Under the pieces are notes generated by a model that was given only the letters and a program-made list of their open reading frames with translations, did no database searches and was not told the DNA's origin. A stretch of 64,000 nucleotides of DNA, from contig NZ_LT635783.1 in assembly GCF_900128455.1 (NCBI RefSeq), forward strand, positions 2,010,919 through 2,074,918, in the 5' to 3' direction. Shown here in pieces: positions 1-8,049 of this stretch. Source of the DNA: Bacteroides mediterraneensis (GTDB lineage: Bacteria; Bacteroidota; Bacteroidia; Bacteroidales; Bacteroidaceae). The number at the start of each line of letters is the position of its first letter. Position 1 is the first letter of the stretch. A program made the position numbers and the translations under genes.

Positions 1-59
1 AGAAAACGCTCTCGATATATCGGAAAACGATGGGAGATTGACAGGCAAACCTTCCATCG

Positions 60-159
60 TTTTCTACGTTTCCCGAACCGGAACCGTAAGTTTTCCGGGC
101 GAGAAACGTACGTCTTCCGAGGCGGAAACCTACGTTTTCCACAAGGGAAACGTAGAAAA
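60..159. repeat. Tandem-hairpin intergenic repeat, copy 1
   Basis: A non-coding block whose ends are a perfect 15-bp inverted repeat (TTTTCTACGTTTCCC at 60-74, its complement at 145-159). Inside are further units alternating tACGTTTtcc and ggAAACGTA, so the block can fold as one long hairpin or as about four short stem-loops in a row. Related blocks lie near 25838-25984 and 41382-41526. All three are intergenic. I do not know the family name. It resembles REP or MITE-like dispersed palindromes. Confidence 0.75.
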
Positions 160-215
160 TGCAAGGACGAAGGGAGGTCAATGCAGGGATGTTTTAGGAT
201 TTTTACGAAGATAGC

Positions 216-248
216 TTCGACCTGAATGAAGCAGAACCCGTATCTTTG
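216..248 (+). promoter_or_regulatory. Bacteroidota-type promoter for the 68-aa gene
   Basis: TATCTTTG at 241-248 matches the TAnnTTTG -7 box. TTCG at 216-219 is a weak -33 match 21 bases upstream. The ATG follows at 278. Confidence 0.5.
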
Positions 249-277
249 TCTGTCAATGTATCAAACAGACAGTCCTT

Positions 278-484
278 ATGACTCCACCTCTTATAGAACA
301 ATCTACCTTGGAAGAACGCCGGGCATACGTGCTCGACGCCTGGAAGTGCTTGCATAACTGTGAGTTGTGCGGAAAATGCCACGTGTTGAAAGGTCAGGAC
401 GTGGAAATCCTTTATGCTGATTACATAGAGGGACGGCGTAGTTACATGGAGGTGACCCTCGACATCCGGAACCGGAGTTACTGA
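278..484 (+). CDS. Small cysteine-rich protein (68 aa), unknown function
   Basis: I do not recognise a named family. The 68-residue protein has a tight cysteine cluster, C-x3-C-x2-C-x2-C at about residues 24-34 (CLHNCELCGKC), followed by a charged segment (YADYIEGRRSY). The cysteines suggest a bound iron-sulfur cluster or zinc, which is an inference. There is no signal peptide, so it is probably cytoplasmic. It has its own TAnnTTTG promoter and stands alone, upstream of the AT-rich nuclease cassette. Base composition is like the GC-richer host genes, so it is probably ancestral to the locus and not part of the cassette. Confidence 0.6.
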   Translation: MTPPLIEQSTLEERRAYVLDAWKCLHNCELCGKCHVLKGQDVEILYADYIEGRRSYMEVTLDIRNRSY

Positions 485-549
485 TTGGCTGTAAAGTAAT
501 TGTTGGAGGAATAAAATTATAAATATAGATAAATTAGTTGTATTAGTCT

Positions 550-1113
550 ATGCAAGATATTACTAAAACATTTACAATCCAATGGGTTGGCCCTTTCAAG
601 AATATACAGCAGCTGAAGTCTTATCTTGAGGATAATTCTACTTGTGATAAATCATTGTTTAATTTTTATTATTTCTCAGGGAATAAAAAAGGTAAAGGAC
701 ATTCAGCCTTAAAAATTTATACATATTTTGGTATTCATAAGAAATCTGATGGAATAGAGAAACGTCTTAACAATTATCATACGCATTATAAAGATTTTCA
801 TGAAAATGATAATATGAGAATATGGATTGGGGCTTTTGGTAATGAAAAAGATCAGAAAGAAGAGAATATAGAAGATGCTGAAACTCTATTTATCAGTACT
901 TATGGTAAGAATATTTTTACTGAAAATGAGAAGAAAGTAAAGGCCATTATACGAGAATCGATTTGTATAATCAATCTTTTTTATAAAACAACAGAAGAGC
1001 CATGGATAAGAAAACCTGCAGATATACTTTTCATGGATGATGTGCTTATACATGAAACTGAAGAAAAAATTAAACGTACTCTTGTAGCCAAATTAAAATC
1101 TGTCAGATGGTAA
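550..1113 (+). CDS. Possible GIY-YIG-like nuclease, first gene of AT-rich cassette
   Basis: The 187-aa product is not firmly recognised. The stretch around residues 38-75 (FNFYYFSG, then IYTYFG, then EKRLNNYHTHYK) followed by an acidic helix (EDAETLFISTYG) has the order of GIY-YIG nuclease elements: paired tyrosine strands, an arginine helix and a glutamate helix. The match is loose. The gene is much more AT-rich than the host genes on either side. It begins a three-gene run with 10- and 15-base gaps, and its partners look like PD-(D/E)XK and Mrr-type nucleases. No methyltransferase is nearby. It could instead be an unrelated phage or plasmid protein. Confidence 0.5.
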   Translation: MQDITKTFTIQWVGPFKNIQQLKSYLEDNSTCDKSLFNFYYFSGNKKGKGHSALKIYTYFGIHKKSDGIEKRLNNYHTHYKDFHENDNMRIWIGAFGNEKDQKEENIEDAETLFISTYGKNIFTENEKKVKAIIRESICIINLFYKTTEEPWIRKPADILFMDDVLIHETEEKIKRTLVAKLKSVRW

Positions 1114-1123
1114 AATAATAGAT

Positions 1124-2404
1124 ATGAATGTTTCTTTAAATAAAAGTAAATTAGGTGGTATTGGGGAGAATATGGTTCAAACCAAATTAATGCAGTTAGG
1201 GTTAAATGTGGTAAATGCGAATACTATTATAGCTAACTATGAAGCTGTGGATTTAATTTGTTCTCAGCCTGGGAATAAGAAAAACGTTTACATACAAGTA
1301 AAAACTTGTAGAGGCAATAACTTTCCTATTGGGATGACTTTGGCAAAATGTACTAAGGATTATCTAGAAAGGAAGGTTAAAGGTCCGTGGGTTTTTGTAC
1401 ATGTTGTCGGTGAAGGAATCAATATGGAATTTCAGTATTATATTCTGACAAGAGAAGAAATGATTGCTTTAGCGTCTGAAAGCAATTTTTGGTATATCAA
1501 TCAATGGAAAAAGACATATCGATTAAAGCCTGTGAATCTCAACAGTGCTTGTGGTATTGATTTGAAATGGTTAAGAGCAGAAGGGGAAGATAACAATTAT
1601 AAACATGAGGCTTTTATAAACCCGATAACAGCTAATACAGAAAATAAGTGGGAGAAAATATTGGATGAATTTGAGGCTGAGGATGGTATTAATGTAATAC
1701 TCGGAACTTTCACAGGCGTAACTGATTTTCAGAAGGAAGATAAAGAGAATGAGTTAGCTAGGCAATTCATGCTCCTTGCTAAAAAACTCTTGTATGGTGG
1801 ATACTTTCTTGTGAATGAGAGAAGACGTATTTATTTGGAAGATATTGAATTCTATTATCATGAAGAACAAACAGATGGTTTGAAAGATCCGGCAATGTAT
1901 CATACTTCAGATTATGAAAAGCGTGATGATTTGCCCTATTTCATATTAGGATCTATGAACTGTCATGTGTCGGGAATAGATATTACATTTGAAAATCAGG
2001 TGAAAGAATATAGAGCGTCGTTTCTCATTAGAGGATATAGAGTTGAGTCACTTACTAATGACACCTGGACGGAAACTAAAAAGTATGAAAAACGTGCTAC
2101 TTACATTTATGAGGATTTGATGATGGGAATTTCATTGAATAGTAACTTGACTATTGGATGGGTCAATGAAAAAATGCAAAGTGAAAATTATGAGATAGGG
2201 GTTGGATGCAGAATAAATGTTCCAGCTTTTATAAAAGACGAAAATGGTCGTTTTGTAAAGGACGGTAATAGAAACTATATGAAAGAGGAAATCGGGGAAG
2301 CGCAATATAATATCTTACCAAAGGGTCTGCAATCAGAGTATTTTTCCTACTCAGGAAAACGATACAGAAAATGCAATAGGCCATGGCGTTTTTATAAAAA
2401 ATAA
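1124..2404 (+). CDS. PD-(D/E)XK nuclease-like protein, second gene of cassette
   Basis: The 426-aa product has an N-terminal fold typical of PD-(D/E)XK nucleases. A helix with E15 (GGIGENMVQTKL) is followed by D43 in EAVDLIC and Q58-V-K60 in YIQVKT, the Q-x-K variant common in Mrr-like enzymes. Residues after about 110 are not recognised. They are rich in aromatic and charged residues and may recognise DNA or a partner. The gene starts 10 bases after the preceding stop and shares its high AT content, so the three genes probably form one operon. The predicted role is DNA cleavage in defence; the target is unknown. Confidence 0.6.
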   Translation: MNVSLNKSKLGGIGENMVQTKLMQLGLNVVNANTIIANYEAVDLICSQPGNKKNVYIQVKTCRGNNFPIGMTLAKCTKDYLERKVKGPWVFVHVVGEGINMEFQYYILTREEMIALASESNFWYINQWKKTYRLKPVNLNSACGIDLKWLRAEGEDNNYKHEAFINPITANTENKWEKILDEFEAEDGINVILGTFTGVTDFQKEDKENELARQFMLLAKKLLYGGYFLVNERRRIYLEDIEFYYHEEQTDGLKDPAMYHTSDYEKRDDLPYFILGSMNCHVSGIDITFENQVKEYRASFLIRGYRVESLTNDTWTETKKYEKRATYIYEDLMMGISLNSNLTIGWVNEKMQSENYEIGVGCRINVPAFIKDENGRFVKDGNRNYMKEEIGEAQYNILPKGLQSEYFSYSGKRYRKCNRPWRFYKK

Positions 2405-2419
2405 TTTATCAATAAAATC

Positions 2420-3157
2420 TTGAATAAAATGACACCAGAAGAATTTGAACGATATGTGGCATGTATATTTGAATCTAAAGGATATAAAACAGAAGTAACG
2501 AGATATTCTGGAGATTATGGTGTGGATGTTTTTGCTTTTAAAGGGAAAGAAAAAATAGCCATACAAGTAAAGAAATTTGGAAACTGTACACGAAAAGTTA
2601 ATCGTGATGTTTTCTTGAAACTGTATGGTTCTCAACATTTTTTTGACTGTACTAAAGCTATTGTTGCCACAGACGGTAAAGTAATGGATGACGTGGTTGA
2701 GGTTGCCAAAAAACTGGGTATTGAAATCTTTTCTGTGGATACAAAAAAGATAGAAAAATGTAGACCTGATAATCAATCTACTGTCAATGATGCAATAACA
2801 GAAGACAATAGGCTATATCCTGATTTTTCGTTAATATGGGACAATTTTATCAGGCCATTGGAAGGGAAAACTCTTTTTAATTCAAGAGGACCAAACAGAA
2901 TACTTGAAGTTAATAATACAGCATTAATACGTTCTTCCATAAATGACATACCAAGTGAAATTGATTATGATGATTTTAAATTGGCTTATGAATATCTCGC
3001 AAAAAAAGGCTCTGTAACTCGAGATTATATCAATCAGCAGATTGATAAGAGATGTTCTTCCATTATTTTTTTGGTTCTTGCGCAGGTTCCTTTTATTGAG
3101 GAATTGAAAAATCCTACGCAAACATTAAAAATGAAAAGTGAATATATTTATAAGTAG
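2420..3157 (+). CDS. Mrr-like restriction endonuclease domain protein
   Basis: The 245-aa protein carries an Mrr_cat-type domain in residues 1-110. MTPEEFERYVACIFESKGY forms the first helix, D36 lies in GVDVFAF, Q49-V-K51 in AIQVKKF, and a KAIVATDG strand follows. Mrr-family enzymes often cut modified or foreign DNA without a partner methylase. The C-terminal half (about 120-245) is not recognised. The last gene of the AT-rich cassette, it is followed by a perfect 15-bp inverted repeat at 3188-3265. Codon and base use differ sharply from the EamA gene beyond that repeat, which suggests horizontal acquisition. Confidence 0.75.
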   Translation: MNKMTPEEFERYVACIFESKGYKTEVTRYSGDYGVDVFAFKGKEKIAIQVKKFGNCTRKVNRDVFLKLYGSQHFFDCTKAIVATDGKVMDDVVEVAKKLGIEIFSVDTKKIEKCRPDNQSTVNDAITEDNRLYPDFSLIWDNFIRPLEGKTLFNSRGPNRILEVNNTALIRSSINDIPSEIDYDDFKLAYEYLAKKGSVTRDYINQQIDKRCSSIIFLVLAQVPFIEELKNPTQTLKMKSEYIYK

Positions 3158-3187
3158 ATTTCAGATAATGTAAACTCACAAATGCCA

Positions 3188-3265
3188 CTATAAAACTGAA
3201 GTAGAAAATTGGGCTCTCATAAGAAGAGATTGTTGGTCTTCGTTTATGGAACTTCAGTTTTATAG
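3188..3265. repeat. 15-bp perfect inverted repeat at the right edge of the nuclease cassette
   Basis: CTATAAAACTGAAGT at 3188-3202 is exactly inverted at 3251-3265, with a 48-base spacer. It could be the hairpin terminator of the nuclease operon or the end of a mobile unit. A second weak hairpin (GAAGA/TCTTC) lies inside the spacer. The switch in base composition occurs here. Confidence 0.6.
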
Positions 3266-3272
3266 GATATTT

Positions 3273-4163
3273 TCACCGCTTGGTCAAAGTAATCATGAAC
3301 GTGACGGCCACGATGGCAATGGTGATACCCACTACGATGTTTGTGGTAAGCGGTTCGCCGAACACAACCGTGCCGACCACGATGGCGGTGATGGGCTCGA
3401 ACACCCCGAGGACGGAAGCCTTGGTGGCCCCGATGTTACGCGAGGCGATGGCCAGAGTCGCCGTGGAAACCACCGTCGGCAGGAAGGCGAGTCCTACCAG
3501 GTTGAGCCAGTCGTGTGCGTGGGTGAGACCTGCGGTGAGGGCGGTATCGGAAATCAGAATTTTTCCCAGAAACACAATCGCTCCCACGGAGAGGGCATAG
3601 AAGGTGAGCAGAGAATTGGAGATGCTGGCGATGGCCTTGCTCCGGTTGATGATGACGATAAAGAGGGCGTAGACCAGGGCCGAACCGATGGAAAGGAGTA
3701 CACCGATGGGGTTGAGCGCCTGTGTGCCGTCGCCCTGCGTCATGATGAGGACGCCCCCGAAGGTTGCCGCGATGGCCAGCCACACCGGCCAGGAAGGCAC
3801 CACTTTCAGGAACACCATGATGATGGCCACCAGCACCGGGTAGAGGAACACCAGCGTCGTGGCCAGTCCGGAAGCGATGTATTCGTAGGCATCGAACAGG
3901 AAGAGGCTGCTCGATGTGTAGAGCAGTCCGAGGATGAGCAGGATACCCGCCTGTTGTCCGGAAACCCGGAAACTCTGCCGGCGCACCAGCAGAAACAGGG
4001 CCAGAATCAGTACGGCAAAGAGATAGCGGAAGAAGAGGATGGATTCGGTGGCGGCGCCGTGCTTCATCAGGGGAACCGCAAACAAGGGGTTCAGTCCATA
4101 CGTGATGCCGGTGATGATTCCCGCCGGATAGCCGATGAGGGCGTTCTTGCTAAGTTTTTTCAT
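3273..4163 (-). CDS. EamA/DMT-family transporter
   Basis: The 296-aa integral membrane protein has about ten hydrophobic segments arranged as two repeated EamA halves (roughly residues 8-145 and 155-292). Each half has the typical glycine- and proline-containing helices, for example LFFRYLFAVL in the first and LGVFEPITAIVVG in the second. Family members move amino acids, nucleosides or other metabolites across the inner membrane; the substrate here cannot be read from the sequence. The length is normal for the family. A TAATTTTG box lies upstream on the minus strand (4195-4202), so it is probably transcribed alone. Confidence 0.9.
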   Translation of the reverse strand: MKKLSKNALIGYPAGIITGITYGLNPLFAVPLMKHGAATESILFFRYLFAVLILALFLLVRRQSFRVSGQQAGILLILGLLYTSSSLFLFDAYEYIASGLATTLVFLYPVLVAIIMVFLKVVPSWPVWLAIAATFGGVLIMTQGDGTQALNPIGVLLSIGSALVYALFIVIINRSKAIASISNSLLTFYALSVGAIVFLGKILISDTALTAGLTHAHDWLNLVGLAFLPTVVSTATLAIASRNIGATKASVLGVFEPITAIVVGTVVFGEPLTTNIVVGITIAIVAVTFMITLTKR

Positions 4164-4194
4164 GTGTTTGCAGAAGTAAATGTTTGTCGGGGTG

Positions 4195-4202
4195 CAAAAT
4201 TA
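4195..4202 (-). promoter_or_regulatory. -7 box for the EamA transporter
   Basis: On the minus strand these bases read TAATTTTG, a match to TAnnTTTG, 32 bases before the EamA start codon. No clear -33 element was seen. Confidence 0.45.
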
Positions 4203-4274
4203 GTCATAAAATGGAAACGTGGGCTTCCCCGCGGGCACGAATCCGTGCGCCGGGGAAGGAACTCATTTATCTTT

Positions 4275-4811
4275 TCAGCAATGAAGTCCCATTTCGTAGG
4301 CTTCCTCCAGCTTCGGGTTTCCGTTGATGCTGCGAGGGCCTGCCACGCCGCCACAGAACAACGTCCCGGCCAGGCGGCTCTTCGGGAAACAGTCAATCCA
4401 TCCCGTGAGACCTCCCTCTGCGCGTCGGGGCACTTCCGGCTCCTCTTCGGCAGCCGTGGTCAGCAGATAGACCTCGCGGAACTGATAGTCGAGGGTGTAC
4501 ATCGCATTCATACGGTCGATGAGCACCTTCATCTGTCCGCTCATCTCGAAATAATAAATCGGGGTAGCCCATACGATGACGTCGGCGTGCAGCACTTTCT
4601 GCATGATGACGTCGGCATCGTCCTTGATGACACACTTGCCCAGCTTCTGACAGGCCAGGCAGCCGCGGCAGAACTGTATATTCTTGCCTGCCAGGGAAAT
4701 CTTTTCCACTTCATGACCTGCCTGGAGGGCTCCCTCCACAAAGCGGTCGGCCAGCATGTCGCTGTTGGAACCCGTGCGCAGGCTGGTGGAAATCACAATC
4801 ACTCTCTTCAT
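4275..4811 (-). CDS. Flavodoxin-family NAD(P)H-dependent reductase with a Cys cluster
   Basis: The 178-aa protein has the flavodoxin-like fold of iron-sulfur flavoproteins. An FMN phosphate loop (STSLRTGSNS, residues 8-17) is followed by cysteines at 48, 51, 54 and 60 (CRGCLACQKLGKC), then the WATPIYYFEMSGQMKVLIDR strand-helix that contacts flavin. It is expected to pass electrons in the cytoplasm; the partner is unknown. A second member of the same family lies at 6181-6795. A TACCTTTG box upstream (4848-4855) indicates its own promoter. Confidence 0.88.
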   Translation of the reverse strand: MKRVIVISTSLRTGSNSDMLADRFVEGALQAGHEVEKISLAGKNIQFCRGCLACQKLGKCVIKDDADVIMQKVLHADVIVWATPIYYFEMSGQMKVLIDRMNAMYTLDYQFREVYLLTTAAEEEPEVPRRAEGGLTGWIDCFPKSRLAGTLFCGGVAGPRSINGNPKLEEAYEMGLHC

Positions 4812-4847
4812 CTTGTCTTGTTTTTATCGGTTTTTGTAAATCGGATT

Positions 4848-4855
4848 CAAAGGTA
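4848..4855 (-). promoter_or_regulatory. -7 box for the flavodoxin-family gene
   Basis: The minus strand reads TACCTTTG, a match to TAnnTTTG, 37 bases upstream of the start codon at 4811. Confidence 0.5.
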
Positions 4856-4926
4856 TAGCTTTCTGCGCAGCTTTGTGCAGGTAGGGGCTGAAAAAATATG
4901 CGTCAGAAGTGTGTGGGCATGAGTAT

Positions 4927-5883
4927 TCATGCTTTTTCCTGCTTTCGTTCCGCCTGCTTCCGGAAAATCTGTGCCGCGATGCTGCCCGAGAAGTTGTGCC
5001 ACACCGAGAACATGGCTCCGGGAACGGCCGCAAGGGGGAACAGGGCGAAATGAGTCGTAGCCAGCGAAGTGGCCAGTCCGGAGTTCTGCATGCCCACCTC
5101 GATGGCGATGGCCGACCGTTTGGACGGTTCGCTTCCAGTCAGGGCCGCCAGTCCGTAGCCCAAGGCCAACCCGAGGACGTTGTGCAGAATCACCGCCACG
5201 GCTACAATCAGGCTGCACGCGAGGATGCTGGCCGCGTTGTGTGCCACGATGATGCCGATGATGAAGGCGATGGCCAGCGTGGAAATCATGGGCAGTAATG
5301 GAACGATTCGCCGGGTAGTCCGGTTGAAGTAATGGTTGGCGGCAAATCCCAGCACGATGGGGAGAATCACCACCTGCACGATACTCAAAAACATGCCGGC
5401 GATGTCTACGTCGACCGATTCTCCGGCCAGCAGCCACACGAGGCCCGGCGTGAGCAGGGGAGCCAGCAGGGTGGAGACCCCGGTCATGGCTACACTTAGG
5501 GCCACGTCGCCTTTGGCCAGGTAGCAGATGACGTTGCTGGCCGTACCTCCCGGGCAGCATCCCACGAGAACCACACCCAAGGCCAGTTCTTCCGGCAGGG
5601 CCAGCAGTCGGCAGAGCAGCCACGCCAGGGAAGGCATGATAAGGAACTGGGCCAGTTCGCCCACGAGAATATCTTTAGGGTGTTGCAACACAGGCTTGAA
5701 GTCGGACGGGCGGAGGGTCAGTCCCATACCGAACATCACCACGCCCAGCATCGGCGTGATGGCCGAAGTGCTTATCCAGTTGAACGAGGCGGGGAGGAAG
5801 AGTGCCACGGCGGTGATCAGTACCACGATGAGGGTGATGTGTGCCGCAATCCAGGCGGAGATTTGGATGAGGTTATTTTTCAT
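4927..5883 (-). CDS. Bile acid:sodium symporter (BASS) family transporter
   Basis: The 318-aa inner-membrane protein has about nine or ten transmembrane segments and BASS-family signatures: the GMGLTLRPSDF region near residue 52, GCCPGGTASNVI near residue 107, and EVGMQNSGLATSLA in the second half. In characterised members these surround the sodium sites and the crossed discontinuous helices. Members carry bile acids, pantoate, pyruvate or other organic anions with sodium. Bile acid is attractive for a gut bacterium but is not proven. A TACCTTTG box lies at 5987-5994 on the minus strand. Confidence 0.88.
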   Translation of the reverse strand: MKNNLIQISAWIAAHITLIVVLITAVALFLPASFNWISTSAITPMLGVVMFGMGLTLRPSDFKPVLQHPKDILVGELAQFLIMPSLAWLLCRLLALPEELALGVVLVGCCPGGTASNVICYLAKGDVALSVAMTGVSTLLAPLLTPGLVWLLAGESVDVDIAGMFLSIVQVVILPIVLGFAANHYFNRTTRRIVPLLPMISTLAIAFIIGIIVAHNAASILACSLIVAVAVILHNVLGLALGYGLAALTGSEPSKRSAIAIEVGMQNSGLATSLATTHFALFPLAAVPGAMFSVWHNFSGSIAAQIFRKQAERKQEKA

Positions 5884-5986
5884 TGTTCTCTATCTTAATC
5901 ATTTTCCAATCTTTCGGAATCCTGAATGAGACCGTTCTTTTTGTGCACAGACGAGAGGCAGGGACGGGGCATCCGGATTTTTCCGG

Positions 5987-5994
5987 CAAAGGTA
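5987..5994 (-). promoter_or_regulatory. -7 box for the BASS transporter
   Basis: The minus strand reads TACCTTTG. The implied 5' leader is about 95 bases. The leader contains a 24-base motif (5911-5934) that recurs at 7954-7977 with 21 identities. Confidence 0.45.
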
Positions 5995-6150
5995 CGAAAA
6001 CCTCTGCGAAACGCAAGCGGAAAAAGGGAGGTTCAATACAGTGGAAAGGTTCTGTAATTGAATTAATAAGAGGATGGAAAGTTGATCTGTTTCAATAATC
6101 GAAGTAAAATTATCCGTAATTGAGGCGCTTCAAAATTCTTCAAAACCGAT

Positions 6151-6158
6151 TATCTTTG
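6151..6158 (+). promoter_or_regulatory. -7 box for the 204-aa flavodoxin-family gene
   Basis: TATCTTTG matches TAnnTTTG and is followed after 22 bases by the start codon at 6181, with GAGAGAGG just before it as a plausible ribosome site. Confidence 0.55.
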
Positions 6159-6180
6159 TAAAAAAAACGAAGAGAGAGGT

Positions 6181-6795
6181 ATGAAAGTTTTGTTGATTAA
6201 CGGAAGTCCCCACAGAGAGGGGAACACATTTATCGCCTTGTCGGAAGTGGCAAAGGCGTTGGAAGCGAATGGTGTAGAGGCGGAAATCGTATCCATCGGA
6301 ACCAAAGCCGTACAGGGTTGTATTGCCTGCGGACGCTGTAGGGAACTGGGACGGTGCGTGTTCAAGGATGAGTTGTATCAGAGAATCCGGGAGAAACTGG
6401 AGACGGCGGACGGTCTTGTTGTCGGGTCACCGGTGTATTACGCAGGCCCTAATGGCTCGCTTTGTGCCCTGCTCGACCGTCTGTTCTATTCTGCCGGCGA
6501 TTTGCTGGCCTACAAGCCTGCCGCATCGGTGGCTGTATGCCGTCGCGGGGGAGCCAGTGCGACGTTCGACCGCCTGAACAAGTATTTCACCATCAACAAC
6601 ATGCCGGTGGTGTCGTCACAATACTGGAACAGCGTGCATGGCAGGTTGCCCGGCGAAGCGAGTCAGGACATCGAGGGATTGCAGACCATGCGCACGCTGG
6701 GACGCAACATGGCGTGGCTGCTGAAGAACCTGAAGCAAGGAGGGGAGCCTGTCCCGCCCAGTGAGCCGTGGACGCCGACCCATTTCATCCGATAG
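6181..6795 (+). CDS. Flavodoxin-family NAD(P)H-dependent oxidoreductase
   Basis: The 204-aa protein has the FMN-binding loop INGSPHREGNT (residues 6-16), four cysteines at 47, 50, 53 and 59 (CIACGRCRELGRC) and a flavin-contacting GSPVYYAGPNGSL segment, as in iron-sulfur flavoproteins and NADPH-dependent FMN reductases. It should be cytoplasmic and move electrons to an unknown acceptor. A decayed fragment of a close relative, including the ACGRC motif, lies at 8007-8038, so this locus has been duplicated at least once. The gene is monocistronic or followed by the DUF3089 lipoprotein gene after about 100 bases. Confidence 0.88.
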   Translation: MKVLLINGSPHREGNTFIALSEVAKALEANGVEAEIVSIGTKAVQGCIACGRCRELGRCVFKDELYQRIREKLETADGLVVGSPVYYAGPNGSLCALLDRLFYSAGDLLAYKPAASVAVCRRGGASATFDRLNKYFTINNMPVVSSQYWNSVHGRLPGEASQDIEGLQTMRTLGRNMAWLLKNLKQGGEPVPPSEPWTPTHFIR

Positions 6796-6895
6796 AGACC
6801 ACGACCGAAGGATGTGACGGATGGGTTTCTTTGGAACTCCGAAAAAGGCAGGGTCACACCTGCATATTAATGAATCATTTAACAATAAGAATCTG

Positions 6896-7876
6896 ATGAA
6901 AAAAATTAGTTTCTACACAAGGGAAGACTTCCGCTTATGGTGTCTGGTGACCTTTTCACTGTGTGTGCTGCTTTCGGGATGTGGCAAGACAGAATCGGAA
7001 GTGTATATTCCCAAAGCTCCCGATTATTCCGACCCGACTTTCTGGTACACTGAAGAGAACGACAAGGCCGGCCAGAATGCCGATGTGTTCTATATCGTAT
7101 CGACCTGGGAAAAAGACTGGGAGACAGAGGATGGGGTGACAGTCCACTATGCCGACGTCTACAACAAACAACACCGTGACGACATGACGAAAGAGATTTC
7201 GGGAGTGGCTGCTTATATGGGGAAGGACAACAATTTCTACGCTCCTTTCTACCGTCATATCACGATTGAAGGTTGGGCCACCCGCGATGAGCATATCATC
7301 AACAGCCGTTTTGAAGTGGCCTTCGAGGATGTGCGCAATGCTTTTGAGACCTTTCTGAAGAACCGTCCGAAAGACCGCCCGTTTGTACTGGCCGGATTCA
7401 GTCAGGGCGGAAAGGCCGTGGTGGAGCTGCTGAAAATCATGCCCGAGGAAGCATACCGCCGGCTGGTGGCAGCCTACGTGTTGGGATATAAAGTGACGCC
7501 TGCCGACACACTGGCTTCTGCGCATCTCAAGGCTGCTCAGGGGCCTGACGATATCGGTGTGACCATCTGTTACAACTCGGTCAGCGATGTGAAGTACATC
7601 CAGCCTGTCATCGCTTCGCCGTGTGCTTTCTGCATCAATCCTGTCAATTGGCGTACGGATGAAGTGCCGGCTGTCTTGCACGATACGATTACGGTGAGTG
7701 TGGCACAAAAAGAAAAGGTGCTCGTGGTGAAAGGTTACAGCGGCAGTGAGTATGCGCCCATCATGGGCTTCCTCAATGTGGGCGACTTCCATAGCTGTGA
7801 GCCGTGGTTGTACAAGGAATGTCTGGAGAAGAATATTAAGAATCGCATCGAGGTGTTCAAGAAAACACGGTTGTGA
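6896..7876 (+). CDS. DUF3089-type alpha/beta-hydrolase lipoprotein
   Basis: I chose the ATG at 6896 over the upstream in-frame ATG at 6821, because it begins a good lipoprotein signal ending in LLSGC (Cys29). The mature protein has an alpha/beta-hydrolase elbow, AGFSQGGKAV, with the presumed nucleophile serine in G-x-S-x-G, and a late HSCEP segment that may supply the histidine. This pattern fits the DUF3089 family of secreted serine hydrolases found in Bacteroides. It should sit on the periplasmic side of a membrane or the outer surface. The substrate is unknown. Confidence 0.75.
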   Translation: MKKISFYTREDFRLWCLVTFSLCVLLSGCGKTESEVYIPKAPDYSDPTFWYTEENDKAGQNADVFYIVSTWEKDWETEDGVTVHYADVYNKQHRDDMTKEISGVAAYMGKDNNFYAPFYRHITIEGWATRDEHIINSRFEVAFEDVRNAFETFLKNRPKDRPFVLAGFSQGGKAVVELLKIMPEEAYRRLVAAYVLGYKVTPADTLASAHLKAAQGPDDIGVTICYNSVSDVKYIQPVIASPCAFCINPVNWRTDEVPAVLHDTITVSVAQKEKVLVVKGYSGSEYAPIMGFLNVGDFHSCEPWLYKECLEKNIKNRIEVFKKTRL

Positions 7877-7953
7877 GACAGGTGATACGGTGCGCCAGGG
7901 ATAGTCTTGGCGACGGATGGCGCACTGTATGCTTGGAGGAAAGATTTTTCTGT

Positions 7954-8040
7954 CTTACGGAATTCTGAATGAAACCGCTTTTTCCGGGTGTCAATGAACG
8001 AGGGTAGCCTGCGGACGTTGTGCGGAACTGGAGCGGTGAA
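7954..8040 (+). pseudogene. Remnant of a duplicated flavodoxin-family locus
   Basis: 8007-8038 closely matches 6325-6356 of the flavodoxin-family gene and still reads ACGRCAELER before a stop. Just upstream, 7954-7977 matches 5911-5934, the leader of the BASS gene, in 21 of 24 bases. The rest of the gene is gone. It is a relic with no coding capacity. Confidence 0.6.
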
Positions 8041-8049
8041 ATCTTCCGG

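Noticed and set aside
3246..4922. 558-codon plus-strand open frame
   Set aside because: It lies opposite the EamA and flavodoxin-family genes. Its product is His/Asp/Gly/Arg-rich with no domain, typical of the antisense frame of GC-rich genes.
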